Below are positions 1 through 10,088 of a stretch of DNA of 64,000 nt, one piece after another. The stretch is from contig JAWZYU010000013.1 of NCBI GenBank assembly GCA_038380435.1, positions 63,258,446 to 63,322,445 of the forward strand, written 5' to 3'. Both the position numbers and the translations under genes were made by a program. Positions within the stretch are counted from its first letter, which is position 1; each line of letters opens with the position of its first letter. Below the pieces are notes generated by a model that worked only from the letters and a program-made list of their open reading frames with translations, was not told the origin of the DNA and did not search any database. Source of the DNA: Ryuthela nishihirai (lineage: Eukaryota; Arthropoda; Arachnida; Araneae; Heptathelidae).

Positions 1-1
1 G

Positions 2-690
2 ACATTCAAGATGCCAAAAGGAGTGTTGTTTGGAGAAGCTGTATATAAGTGGTATACACAGCAATGATCAAGTGGTGTTGGCATGCAGAGTGTTGAGCTG
101 CAGGCAGCAGCAGAAAGGTTTGCAAAACATTTTGAGTTGCACAATTTTATTTGCAGTTCAAGGTGGCTGTGGAGGTTTAGACAAAGATACAATATCACTA
201 ATAGAAAAATTTGTGGTGAGACCTGACGTGGTGATGTTGAAAGTGTTGAGCTATTTAGAAAAAAAAAATGAAACAATAACACAATCAGTTTATATTATTC
301 TCAAATATATGCTGCTGATGAAACAATAACACAATCAGTTTATATTATTCTCAAATATATACTGCTGATGAAACAAGCCTGTTTTGGTGTCCTCTGCTGG
401 AAAATACCACAGCCATTCACACAGAATAATCAACACCAGGGTATAAAAGAGCAAGGTGAAATTGTCTGCATTTCTTTATGCCAATGCAGATGGGACCCAT
501 CTGCTGATGTCTGTTGTGGCAGGCAAGGCTAGGAAACCAAGGGCATTAAAAGACTTCAGGCACATGTTGCCTGTTGCCTACTATAACTCACAAAATTGTA
601 AGTTTTGTTCTAGAGCAGTTCTTTCAAACTGGCTGATATGGCAGATTGGAAATTTCTTTTTCTTCTGAGCCATGGATCAGTGTAATGTTG
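2..690 (+). pseudogene. pogo/Tigger-type transposase relic (CENP-B HTH plus start of DDE domain)
   Basis: The plus strand from about position 5 reads as a CENP-B-type helix-turn-helix domain. Visible landmarks are VYKWYTQQ, then SSGVGMQSVELQAAAERFAK, then RWLWRFRQRYNITNRKICGE, with in-frame stops after the first and last of these. Around 305-360 a shifted frame gives AADETSLFWCPL, which matches the first catalytic Asp block of Tigger DDE transposases. It is followed near 475-600 by ANADGTHLLMSVVAGKARKP and a LPV-Y block typical of the family. In intact elements this protein binds terminal inverted repeats and cuts and pastes the transposon in the nucleus. Here stops, frameshifts and a 50 bp tandem duplication break it. 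It starts before the window and its 3' side is cut by the SINE at 700. It could instead be a jerky/CENPB-like host gene remnant, but the degradation favours a dead transposon. Confidence 0.75.
270..369. repeat. 50 bp tandem duplication (two units)
   Basis: Two nearly identical 50 bp units lie head to tail (270-319 and 320-369), differing at about one base. They fall inside the transposase relic just before its first catalytic Asp codon and shift the frame. Confidence 0.85.
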
Positions 691-699
691 CCCTGCATG

Positions 700-1083
700 G
701 GTTGGGTTGTTTTACCTCTGAGCGGCACTTTTTTGCACACCATGGGCTAAATGGCCAGGTCCCATGGACCCCGAAGGCTCAGAGAAGGTTGGGGGAGGGG
801 ACCCACTGGAACAGCTGTTGGGAGACAGATGGTAGCCTCCCGTCAAGGCCATCCAGCGTGTTCTTTAATGTGCACAGGGTATGGCTCTCCCGCACACGGG
901 CCACGGCTTAACGTCCCATCCAACGGACGGCAGCCTTTCCAAGCCCATCGGTGTCCCCTACTGACCGTGGGCAGGGTGGGGAATTTTGCGGAGATAAATC
1001 TCAACGCTGACCCAGCTGGGACTCGAACCTGGGAACTACAGATTATGAGCCTGGCGCGCTACCGACTGAGCCACCCCCACCCC
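700..1083 (-). mobile_element. tRNA-derived SINE, copy 1 (MetaSINE-like)
   Basis: Read on the minus strand, the element starts with a tRNA-like head: box A TGGCTCAGTCGG (complement of 1062-1073) and box B GGTTCGAGTCC (complement of 1019-1029). Both are internal RNA polymerase III promoter elements. The body carries GGGACGTTAAGCCGTGG and a GTGCACATTAAAGAACACG-type block, which I recall as resembling the conserved Meta-domain of invertebrate MetaSINEs. The 3' end is GGTAAAACAACCCAACC. Flanking 11 bp direct repeats (689-699 and 1084-1094, one mismatch) mark a retrotransposition event into the transposase relic. Full-length copies recur at 23729, 27908 and 36084. Confidence 0.85.
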
Positions 1084-1932
1084 TGCCATGCATGCACCTG
1101 GAGCTTCTTGCTATGTGTTGCCTCAAGAAACAAGGTATGTCTATGCGCATCATATTTTCCTCACTCCACATGACAAGACTTCATGTAAAGAGTTGAAACA
1201 TATGAATTGTGGTGCTATGGTATACCAAAGTTATGCTTCTAAAATCATATTTCTTTCTTTTCTGGCAGCTTGCTACAAACTGGCAACTGGTGGCTTGCAG
1301 ACATGTCACTTTGAAAAGCAATGCTCTAGAGAACATAATATATGCATATGTTATACTTTTATTGACAGGTCGAAGAGTAATTATCTAATTAGGCTGTGAA
1401 GCAAATAGAGTCAGATTCAAATCTCAGATAAAATACGGATATTTATGTTGCTTTTTCTCATCTCCTTCATAAGCATTCAATCTGATGTAATTTACTATGA
1501 ATGCTTAGGAGTTACTAAATGTTTCAAAAGCCAATACCTGATCTAGTGGTTAGCATACCTGATTACTAAACCAGTGGGTATACCCCTGTGGATGTGTTGC
1601 ATGAGAAACCAGAAAAAGTTAAATAGAGCTGCTAGGTTATCTCTGTCCTTTATATAGGAAAGTACTTTCTTCCTTTAAAAAAAAAAAGGGGGGGGGGGGG
1701 GGCATAACAATGCAAAAGAAAAAAAATTAAAGGCATTTTGAAACTCCAAATCTCTCCTTTAAATACATCCCTGGACTCCTATCCTCCTAAAAATTTTTTA
1801 TGCATGTGTGCCTGTATATCTATATGGGAAGTATTTCTGAATAAGAAAATAAGCAATTTAGTTTGAAAAACTTTTTTATTAAATTAAAATTATTAATAAA
1901 ATACATATATTAAAAAATTTAAACTGACATAC
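1084..1932. other. AT-rich non-coding sequence, wapl intron
   Basis: No gene or clear repeat seen. It contains an A run followed by a run of about 16 G at 1676-1703. The stretch lies downstream of the last wapl exon visible in this window, so it is presumably intron. Confidence 0.5.
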
Positions 1933-2067
1933 CTCAATAAGAGCTTCTACTGCTGGTAATTCAAATCCATCATTGATAGTATCAAAGGATCCTAGTACAT
2001 ACATTTCCACCACTTGTTTTCTATTCTCTGAACAATGCTCTACTAAATTGATCATGAGGCCCAAAGA
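1933..2067 (-). CDS. wapl: wapl internal exon (WAPL C-terminal domain)
   Basis: This minus-strand exon of 135 bp (45 codons, phase 0 at both ends) encodes a segment beginning SLGLMINLVEHCSENRK and ending LPAVEALIE. The block is very close to the vertebrate WAPL motif LGLLINLVEYSARNR. WAPL releases cohesin from chromatin by opening the cohesin ring together with PDS5, in the nucleus. The splice acceptor is TATTTGCAG just right of 2067 and the donor is GTATGTC just left of 1933. The exon follows in phase from the exon at 15172-15287, after an intron of about 13 kb. The next exon downstream was not found in the remaining 1.9 kb and probably lies outside the window. No stops or frameshifts are present, so I take it as functional host coding sequence. 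Confidence 0.88.
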
Positions 2068-4660
2068 CTGCAAATATTTAAGGAAAAATAATTAATCTCA
2101 AGTAGAAGCAAAATAAATAATAAAAATTAAACTTACTACTTATCTCTGCAATGAAGAATAGAAAATCATGGGCCCTTTCATCTTATATAATGTAGCTCCC
2201 TTAACTGATATTCTTAAAAAGTGGACACCTAATAGTAAACAGTCTCTCTACATTGAGTTCCTTTACATTTATTTCCATATTGCAGACAACATTACAAATA
2301 ATGGACATCATTCTGGAAAATGGAATGGAGCAACTGTTTCATAGAATAGGAAGTTCTACAGTTTTACTGCGGGTAGAAATGTTCTGACCTCAAACAGGAA
2401 ATGGGAAAGACCATTTGAGTGTGGCTTGAATTTCACCCCCTCAGTCATTGATGGATCAATAAATATGCTACTCACTCTCACTCTTGGCTCAGCATGTGGG
2501 TGTTGTCTTTGTTCACAAAATGCCCCAAACCTGAGTGTGTATACTGAAGGGAGTGTCATTCTGTGTAGCTGTGCTCAGGGTGGATTCAGATGTATAAGGA
2601 AATGCCATATGGCACCAGATCTTTTAAGTCATCCCTTTCTTTTCCTATGAATAAACATATTTATTGTTACTGATTGAGAAAGGAATGATGCTGGTAAGAT
2701 GCTGTACAAGCCATAAAAAAGGTGAACAAAGGCACATAACTGGTTACTTGGCCATTTACTGGAACTCCCACAGCTAGAAAATAAAATGTAATAGTTTTCA
2801 GCAACAAAAGTTAATCTAGGTAATGTAGCAGAATTAAAATTTTCAATGAGTAAATTTAAAGAGATACATTTTCCAATAATTTTGGTGAAATGTCTAGTGT
2901 AGGCTCTTTTTGACTGAAAAAATATGATAAACTTTTCTGTTCAATGGTAATGAAACAAAGAAGATTAAGATGATAAAGAAAGCTTGCACTGTAAGTAGAA
3001 AACAGATAAAAATCAGGTGTATGTGCTCTGGCTGGGCATGTACACCTGTTTCACTAAATTTTTCAGATTTAAAACTAAAAAAAGATACGGATTCACTTTT
3101 AGCACCTAATTAACAATATAACATTAATGTCTCAATCTCTGGATCAATACCAGTAGGAGGATAACAGGTGTTCTAATTCAGAGGTGGGCCAATGTTAATC
3201 CTATGGGACCTGCCTCCCTGTGTTCTGATTCAGAGGTGGGTCAATGTTAATCCTATGGGGCCTGCCTCCCATGTCTTTAAAGTGGAGGAGGATCATTATC
3301 AGCCATATAGATCAGCACTCTTGCTGTTTTAAGATTGAAGTCACTCTATGCCAAGCAAAATACCCCCCTTCCCAAAGATAATGTATTAAGCTAAAATTAT
3401 GTTCAATTAAATTGAGAGTAATTATTGACATATGACAGTAATATCTCCCTCTTATCAAAACCCTCCAGGTTCTACTATTCTGGAAGTAAAGAAAGTCCCT
3501 TAACAATCATCTTGAATGAAGTAAACAACCCTCAAAATAATTCTAAGTTCCAGATTGCATCATTGCCCAAACCCATCGGCAACTCTAATTATGAAATTTA
3601 CCAAGTCCACAGGAAAACTCTGCACACTAGATGAAAAAACGTCTTCTACACAATAAAAAGATGAAAAAAACCTCTAGTGTGTGAGAGTTTTCCCATGTTC
3701 GACTCCCATTTTGTTTGGACTTGATAAATTTTTGGAATTTTAAGTTGATGCCACATCAAATCAGAATGTCGGACAGTACACTTGAAGTGTTTTTCCTGGA
3801 ACTTCAGCACTGTGTCATTCAAGCTAGAATATACTTTTGAGGAGAACTATTATTTTTACTAGAACCTTATCTGAATATTAAATAGACTTTTTAACATGTA
3901 ATTAAATATGATGAATTCCCTACCTGTAATGGAAATTCAGTTTTCTAAGTCATCATCTCTATCAAAATATTCTCTGAAGTCAAAATTTCTGAGTAGATAA
4001 TTTAAATTATAAGAATATAACTAATTTAGGCATTTTTCAGAAAACCATTTGCTAATTTTTGTATAATATATAGCAAATCCATTATTGTTTTCTCATTCTA
4101 GTGTTTTCAATCATGAAGTTCACTGTTACCTATTTCAGTGCATTTTCAGTATATTTTCTATTTTTTAAATGCAATTATGGTCACTGGAGGGTATTTTTAG
4201 CTGATGAGCCTTTCATTCCTTTAATATTTTGAAGACATTCTACCATCATTCCTCTGTACTTTGTGTGATTATTCAATTATTCTCTCATCCGTTCTGCTGC
4301 AGTTTACTATTTTCAAACAATTCTCACAACTATTCTGGTATATTTTGTGAGATTTTGTAGTTATTCTATTTCTTTAATACAGTGTATTTAATGAAATTTT
4401 ATAATATTTCTACATTTTATTTTATGTATATCATTTAAATTCAAGTGTAATATATAATAAGCAATCATTATATAGTCATCATGACTCCCAAGTGTTAGCT
4501 GCTGTAATTATGGTGGATTGCTATATGTAAAAATCACATTTTACTAAAGATGCTGCTGCAAAACAACTATGGTTGAAAAAAATTTCATGAAAAGATTTTA
4601 TTCCCAACGTGGAGTATATTGTGTGCCATAAACACTGAGGATAAGCTCAAAATACATTAT
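2068..4660. other. wapl intron sequence, mostly unassigned
   Basis: No coding region is supported. It holds a 52 bp tandem duplication (about 3168-3271) and a hairpin whose arms lie at 3611-3633 and 3672-3695, around a short A-rich spacer. The rest is unremarkable AT-rich sequence. Confidence 0.5.
3168..3271. repeat. 52 bp tandem duplication
   Basis: Two copies of a segment containing AGAGGTGGG and CCAATGTTAATCCTATGGG-like sequence lie head to tail with a 52 bp period and a few mismatches. Confidence 0.8.
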
Positions 4661-4705
4661 GGGGCAGGGGTAACTCAGTCGGTAGCACGCCAAGCTCATA
4701 ATTTG
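4661..4705 (+). mobile_element. SINE head fragment
   Basis: The plus strand carries GTAACTCAGTCGGTAGCACG and then AAGCTCATAATTTG. This matches the box A half of the tRNA-like head of the SINE family at 700-1083. The box B half and the body are missing, so it is a truncated or decayed copy, not a tRNA gene. Confidence 0.7.
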
Positions 4706-5242
4706 GTAAAACACTAATAATGTGGAGTTTATTAGAAAATGAAAAGTTTTCATCTCAGGTAAAAGCTTATGGTTCTTATAAGTAATAATTCATCATATAC
4801 TGTTTATATTGATAATACTGAATTTCCCAAAATTAAAACTTGAAAAATTGTGATATTTTACACATTGTTTCAAATCTTGGAATGAAATGCTTCATCTACA
4901 TGTGACAAATAAAAAGGGAGCTTGTAATAATGTTATGAATTTTAATCATTGAGCTTTTACCATAAATTCAGTGGTTAAAAAGATTGTTAAACCACAGTAA
5001 ATTTGTTGTTATTGCATTAACCAAAATGTTAACTGTTTGAAAGATATTTCAAATGAATGGGTGTATAGAATAAATTCTATTTCTTTCATTATCAAACAGT
5101 TAAATGTATTTAATGTACCACCAAACCATTATGCATATTCTTCCAATATGATACTGTTTGCTGTTTGCATACGATTTTATATGTCATTAAGGAATCATAC
5201 ATCTTCCACATTCTCAGATATTAAACCTCCGGATATGTTACC

Positions 5243-6440
5243 TAATGCTACCATTTTTAATGATAAACTGTATGACCTACATTTCTTGTGATTATGAAAC
5301 CTGGATGTTGCACTGAATTCTGTAACTGTTTTTTATATGAATATGTATTATGTTATAAGCTTCAGTAGGACAATAACATAATGCTCATTATTTCTGTTAT
5401 TGAAATTTCACTTCTCTACTAGTCTGCATCAATGATAAACACAGATTGTTGCAAACTATTTTTTTAAAGCATACACTGTGATTAAGTTAAAATTGGTATA
5501 TTTGATCTATATTTCAACTATGTAGTTGCTATAATTAATATATATATTATATACAATAGGATAAGAAAATAGTATAAGGTAGCTAATGTTACCATTTTTC
5601 TTAATAACAAGCTGTATGGGTTATATTTCTTGTGATTATGAAAAATTCATGGATGTTGCACTAAATTCTGCAACTATTTTTATATATGCCAATGTGTCAT
5701 GCTATAAGCTTCAGTAACACTAATAGAGCAGGGAAATTTCAATAAAAGAAATATATGAGCATTATATTATTATATAATGCTCATATATTTCTTTTATTGA
5801 AATTTCCCTGCTTTATTAGTCTGTATCAATTTTAAACACAAGTTTTGCAAACTATTTTTAAGAACATACACTGTGATAAATTTTGTAAGTTTTTTTTTAT
5901 ATGCCAATGTATTCTGCTGTAAGCTTCAGTGAGATAATAACATACTGCTCATTCATTCTACTTCTCAAAATTTCACTGGTATGTGTCAATCATAGCCACT
6001 GGTTGTCACAAATTATTTTTTGAAGCATACAATATGATTTAGTTATCATTTGTATATATGATGTGGATTTCAAATATTCATGTCTTGTAGTTACTATCAT
6101 CAAATCTCAGTAAATAATATTCAATGCTACCATTTTTACAAATAAGCTGTATGGGTTATATTTCTTGTTATTACGGAACACTCTTCAATGTTACACTAAA
6201 ATCTGCAATTTATTATATTCCTATGTATTCTGTTAGAAACTTCAGTAAGGCAATAACATAGGGCTCGTGTGTTGTATTATTAAATTTCAATTTACTGGTA
6301 TGTATCAGTGATAAACATTGGTTGTCGGAAACTATTTTTGAAGCATAAAATATGATTGAGTTATATTTAGTATATTTGATGTGGATTTCAAATATTTACT
6401 TCTCTTGTTGGATGTATGTGTAGTCACTGTTAGCAATATT
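5243..6440. repeat. Diverged tandem array, about 240-340 bp units, four units
   Basis: Four related units start near 5243, 5583, 5885 (5'-truncated) and 6122. Shared landmarks in order are AATG-TACCATTTTT, AAGCTGTATGG, TTATATTTCTTG, a block ending ATGTTGCACT, TAAGCTTCAGTA, CAATAACATA, and a late block GCATACA-TGTGATTAAGTTA followed by TTTGATGT. Units differ by substitutions and indels, so the array is old. No coding capacity is evident. Confidence 0.75.
5720..5819. repeat. 47 bp-arm hairpin inside the tandem array
   Basis: Arms 5720-5766 and 5773-5819 are inverted complements with one mismatch and a 6 bp loop (TTATTA). The hairpin interrupts the second unit of the tandem array. The corresponding part of the first unit carries only one arm. 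Confidence 0.9.
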
Positions 6441-6930
6441 AATTTATTATATGATTTGAACATTATTTGAAATGGTTCTCTTGTAGATGGACTATATGTG
6501 TTAGAAAATTTATACCTCATACCTGAAGCAAAATTTTTTTGAGGTTTTCAAAACATTTAGTTGTAAATATTTCAATGGAATCTACTTAGTTGACAAAAAA
6601 AGTCTGGACATTTCTCAAAATACATCACTGAAGAAATCAATGTTAATTAATTTTATTTGCAATTTATACATACAGGATAGTTAAAAAGTAACACCCTTTT
6701 TATGTTATTATTTTTATATTTGAGTATATATAATTGTTTTTAATATTATGTAATTTTCTTATAATTTTAGTTTCTACCAACTTTCTAATTTTCTATTTCA
6801 GATTTATATTTCTATTTCATTTCAGATTTTGTAAATGAACATGGATTACCGTTTAACAAAAGAAAAAGAGTAAATGAAAAAAGATGTTACTTTTGACCAC
6901 CCTGTATAATGCTTTTAATCAATACACTGT

Positions 6931-6958
6931 TAAATAATTTAAACACAGCTAATAATAG
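6931..6958. repeat. 28 bp direct repeat, left copy (putative target-site duplication of the PLE)
   Basis: This 28 bp segment recurs at 10061-10088 with a single mismatch. The two copies abut the ends of the minus-strand Penelope-like copy (6961-10060), as expected for a target-site duplication. Confidence 0.7.
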
Positions 6959-7617
6959 TTAAAAAATTTACTATATCACGATTAAGCAGTTACATGTGTA
7001 GCACAGTGTATTACAATCATAGTGTGAGAAGCACATATTATTTCCCACCAAAGCTGGGAGCATAATTACTAAGATGTAATTACATCTGTAATTATGTTAC
7101 AGTAATTTAAAAGCCGTAATTGTAATCATAAAGTTATGTGAAGCTACAATAGATCTTAAAGTAGATAAAGGATATTTACCACTTTGTGGGAGTTGGCACA
7201 ATTACTTATCATAGGTATTTATAGATGCGATGATGTCAGTCTCACAGTCCGATGTTTTTAAGCTTCCAGTCCTAAGCAGATAAAGTAGTTGTATAATATT
7301 GTTCACCGAAAGACAATGTGCTTCTGCCGACTTCCAGGGTGCTTCCTATGCGAACTTTGACACTAGTTGTGAAGAGATGTTGTTATCCACGGGGCATACA
7401 TAAGCACAAATCCACATGTTGTTGCAGTCCTTATACAGTCCAATTTACATTTTTAAGTGAATAATATCCAATGTTATTTAAGCTTCACTTCTTACATACA
7501 TTAGCAACAAAATTACAACTGTGCTATCCAAATGTTAAAGAAAACATACATGTTGATGTTTAAAAGACATTAAAGGACATTAAAAAAACATTGCCCAGCC
7601 TGCATCCAGGTAACTCT

Positions 7618-7663
7618 GAGCGATGCGTTTCGCCGTGTATCTATCTACAGCATCTTCAGGCTC
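7618..7663 (-). ncRNA. Hammerhead ribozyme-like motif, PLE-1 minus copy
   Basis: Read on the minus strand: GAGC, CTGAAGA, a stem-loop whose GCTGT can pair with ACGGC, GAAA, CGCA, TC, GCTC. This fits the hammerhead order of helix I strand, CUGANGA core, stem II, GAAA, a minimal stem III (A-U pair closing a CGCA loop), UH cleavage site and helix I strand. GAGC and GCTC close helix I perfectly. Stem II needs one unpaired U. Hammerheads with very short stem III are known in Penelope-like terminal repeats. Activity is inference. Confidence 0.65.
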
Positions 7664-7690
7664 GGTACGGTGTTATTTCGGTTTGCCTAT

Positions 7691-9978
7691 TTAAGTTGGT
7701 CTCGCTTCAACGTCATTAGCATATGTGTGCGTTGCGCTTGCGCACTGATTAAATAACAGGTTCCATGCCGCTGGTAGCGGCGGGATGTCCATGTTGCACA
7801 TGTGAACGTAGTTAGCATGAATAAGCAGTTTTTCTGCGTATTGCAATTGGTATTTTGTTTGCGGGGCAGCTAAGGGTTTACAATTAATTTGGTTAATTTG
7901 TAGATTATTTTTTAAAATTGTTTGGGCTAATGCAGTGTTATACTTATTTTTCTGAATGTCATCCTGATGTTCCTGCATTCTGTTGTTGTATTGTCGGAAT
8001 GTCTTACCAATATAATTGTTTTTTTTCCTTAAGGATATATAATGGGTCGGGTATTGTAATTTGATATACACCCCCCTCCCCCCCCTGGCCGTTTTTTATC
8101 CCTATCGTTAACTGCCAGGTTTTATTGAGTGCGTTATTGTTGTAGGTAATTTTAAATCATCTTTTCTCAAAGTATGATCCAATGAATCGGAAATATTTTT
8201 CGTATATGGAAATGTGTAAGCAAAATTATTCGGGGTGATTTGTTGATTGGGTCTGGGTTGGGAATCTCGGTTAACTATGCATTTTGCATTGTTGCTCCAT
8301 CTTTTTAATTGATTTTGGGTATAACCTGCTTGAGATGCTGTTAGATTTATATAATTTAATTCATCTTGTAGTGTTGTTTGTTTGGTGCAGTATCGATATG
8401 CTCTGATGTAGTGAGGTATGACACTAGCTTTTTTGTATTCTAACGGGTGACATGAGTTCGCAGGGATATGAGTGGGGATATGAGTTGCTTTTCGGTACAC
8501 AGTTGTTTCACAATGTTTTTTATGCCTTGTTATCATTATATCTAAATACGGTAATTGTAGTTTTGTTTCCGATTCTAAGGTATACTGGGTAATATTCCAT
8601 TAATTGTTTGTATAATTTCATGTAATTTATTAATATCATGAGGCCAAAAAATTAGCACATCATCGACATACCGCAGGTAGAGGGACGGCTTGGAGGTGGC
8701 TTTCGCCAAGGCCGTTTCCTTCACATGCTGCATGACGACATCGGCCATGAGTCCCACCCTCTGTCTGGAGCCAGCTCCGATCCCCAACTTGAAAAAGTTG
8801 GACGATGCAGTCAAGTCCAAAGCCTCATGCACAGAAAAATATTGTTCACTATTAAGTTGGGCGGTTTTTAGCCATTCAGCCTTTAGTCGCATCACTCCAT
8901 CCAATACAGGTGTATTCGGGTAGAGCGATACGACGTCTAGGGAATGCATAGTGGTGTGCTCATCAATTATGATATTTTGAATCTGTTTATTAATTGTGGG
9001 GGGGAAATATTCCTTAAAGAATTTATGTAAAGCTATTTCCAAGTTATAAGTTGGGGATTTTCTTTTACTAACCAGTGGTCTGAAGGGGTAATTCTCCTTA
9101 TGCAATTTAACTTTCACAAAGAGTTGTGGTATATCGGGGTAAATAGTGGGTATGCATTTTCTGGCAATATCTTCAGGTAAGAAGGGATCATTTTTCAGTA
9201 TTTGACATTTGTTTATTATTCTAGGTAATGGGTTGTAGTCTACAGGTTGACATTTTAATTGTTGTATTGTTTCCTCTATTTTTATATTATATTGTTCTTT
9301 ATCCAATATAACAATTTGATTGGTTTTATCCGCCAGAATAATTCTGATCTCTTGATTTGTTTTTAATCGTTTTAATGTTTTGATATCCTGATCATTGTTA
9401 ATGTTATTATTATTATGTTGTTTGAGCCATATTGCTCTATATAAGATGAATCGTTCCATATCTTTGTATTTATTTGGTATTTTATTTATAGATTGCTCTA
9501 TTTGTGGTAATATTTGTACTATATTATTGGAGGTATTATCATATGCAGATTTAGGTCGCTGTTGTAATATATGCTGTTGTTTATTATTTAAGGTAATTTT
9601 AGATAAATTAATGTATTGCTTTATTTGCGGCGATGGTACTCGTTGTTGAGAATGAGTCTGCATGTTGACTAAATTATTGAATTTTTTATTATGTTTGTGT
9701 TGTATTTTATTAGCCTCATAGTCCAGTTTACAACTTAGTTACCCCCTATATTGGGTTAGATTATTGCATTTTAATTCCAGGTACTTATGATATACTGTTT
9801 TTTCTTTTATCCTAATTTCTTTCCGTATATTTCTAATCATTTGTTGTAACATAAGTTTTTCAGCTTTCTGCAAAATGTGTCGTAAATTAATATTAAACTT
9901 ACTTTTATCTATAGCAAGAGTTCTAGGAACTACTGCCAGTCTCTTACATTTTGTTAAAAAGTTTAGTTTAAGCATCAT
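7691..9978 (-). pseudogene. PLE reverse transcriptase plus GIY-YIG endonuclease ORF (broken)
   Basis: Minus-strand fragments lie in order. 9739-9978 is a basic N-terminal part containing LILQKAEKLMLQQMIRNIRK-like helices. 8575-9663 is the RT, with LFVKVKLHKENYPFRPLVS, SLDVVSLYPNTPVLDG (catalytic Asp), GAGSRQRVGLMADVVMQ and YVDDVLIFWPH (the YxDD box near residue 332). 8108-8536 is the thumb and linker, with TTVYRKATHIPTHIP. 7691-8071 is the endonuclease, with VYIKLQY, NNYIGKTFRQYNNRMQEHQ and a YAEKLLIHAN block that may supply the Glu. Stops separate the first two parts, a frameshift separates RT from linker, and a G-run expansion near 8070-8090 breaks the start of the endonuclease. The Cys pair usual between GVY and YIG in PLE endonucleases is absent. 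Confidence 0.88.
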
Positions 9979-10060
9979 TCATTGAAGCGAGAGTCACTGT
10001 CTAGCGAAATCCTTTGTTATTGATCCCATCTGTGCATAACTATTCATGCGCTATTTATTA

Positions 10061-10088
10061 TAAATAATTTAAACACAGCTAATAGTAG
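10061..10088. repeat. 28 bp direct repeat, right copy
   Basis: Partner of 6931-6958, one mismatch. It lies between the 5' end of the minus PLE copy and the 5'-truncated start of the plus PLE copy. Confidence 0.7.

Larger units (their letters stand above)
6961..10060 (-). mobile_element. Penelope-like element (PLE-1), near full-length minus copy
   Basis: The element carries, in minus-strand order, a short leader, an N-terminal ORF part, a reverse transcriptase, a linker and a GIY-YIG endonuclease. A 3' non-coding region of about 700 bp follows, holding a hammerhead-like motif. Nearly the whole 3' region recurs in inverse orientation at 10089-11467, so the locus forms a large head-to-head inverted repeat. 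Penelope-like elements prime reverse transcription from a cut made by their own endonuclease, and are known for partial, inverted and tandem copies. The reading frame is broken, so this copy is not autonomous. Confidence 0.85.

Noticed and set aside
270..369. CRISPR-like direct repeats
   Set aside because: Only two adjacent units without spacers, in eukaryotic DNA inside a transposase relic; a simple tandem duplication.
1010..1083. tRNA gene on the minus strand (box A and box B present)
   Set aside because: The same tRNA-like stretch is attached to an identical 300 bp body in four places with target duplications, so it is a SINE head, not a functional tRNA gene. The same applies at 24040, 28220, 36390 and 4661.
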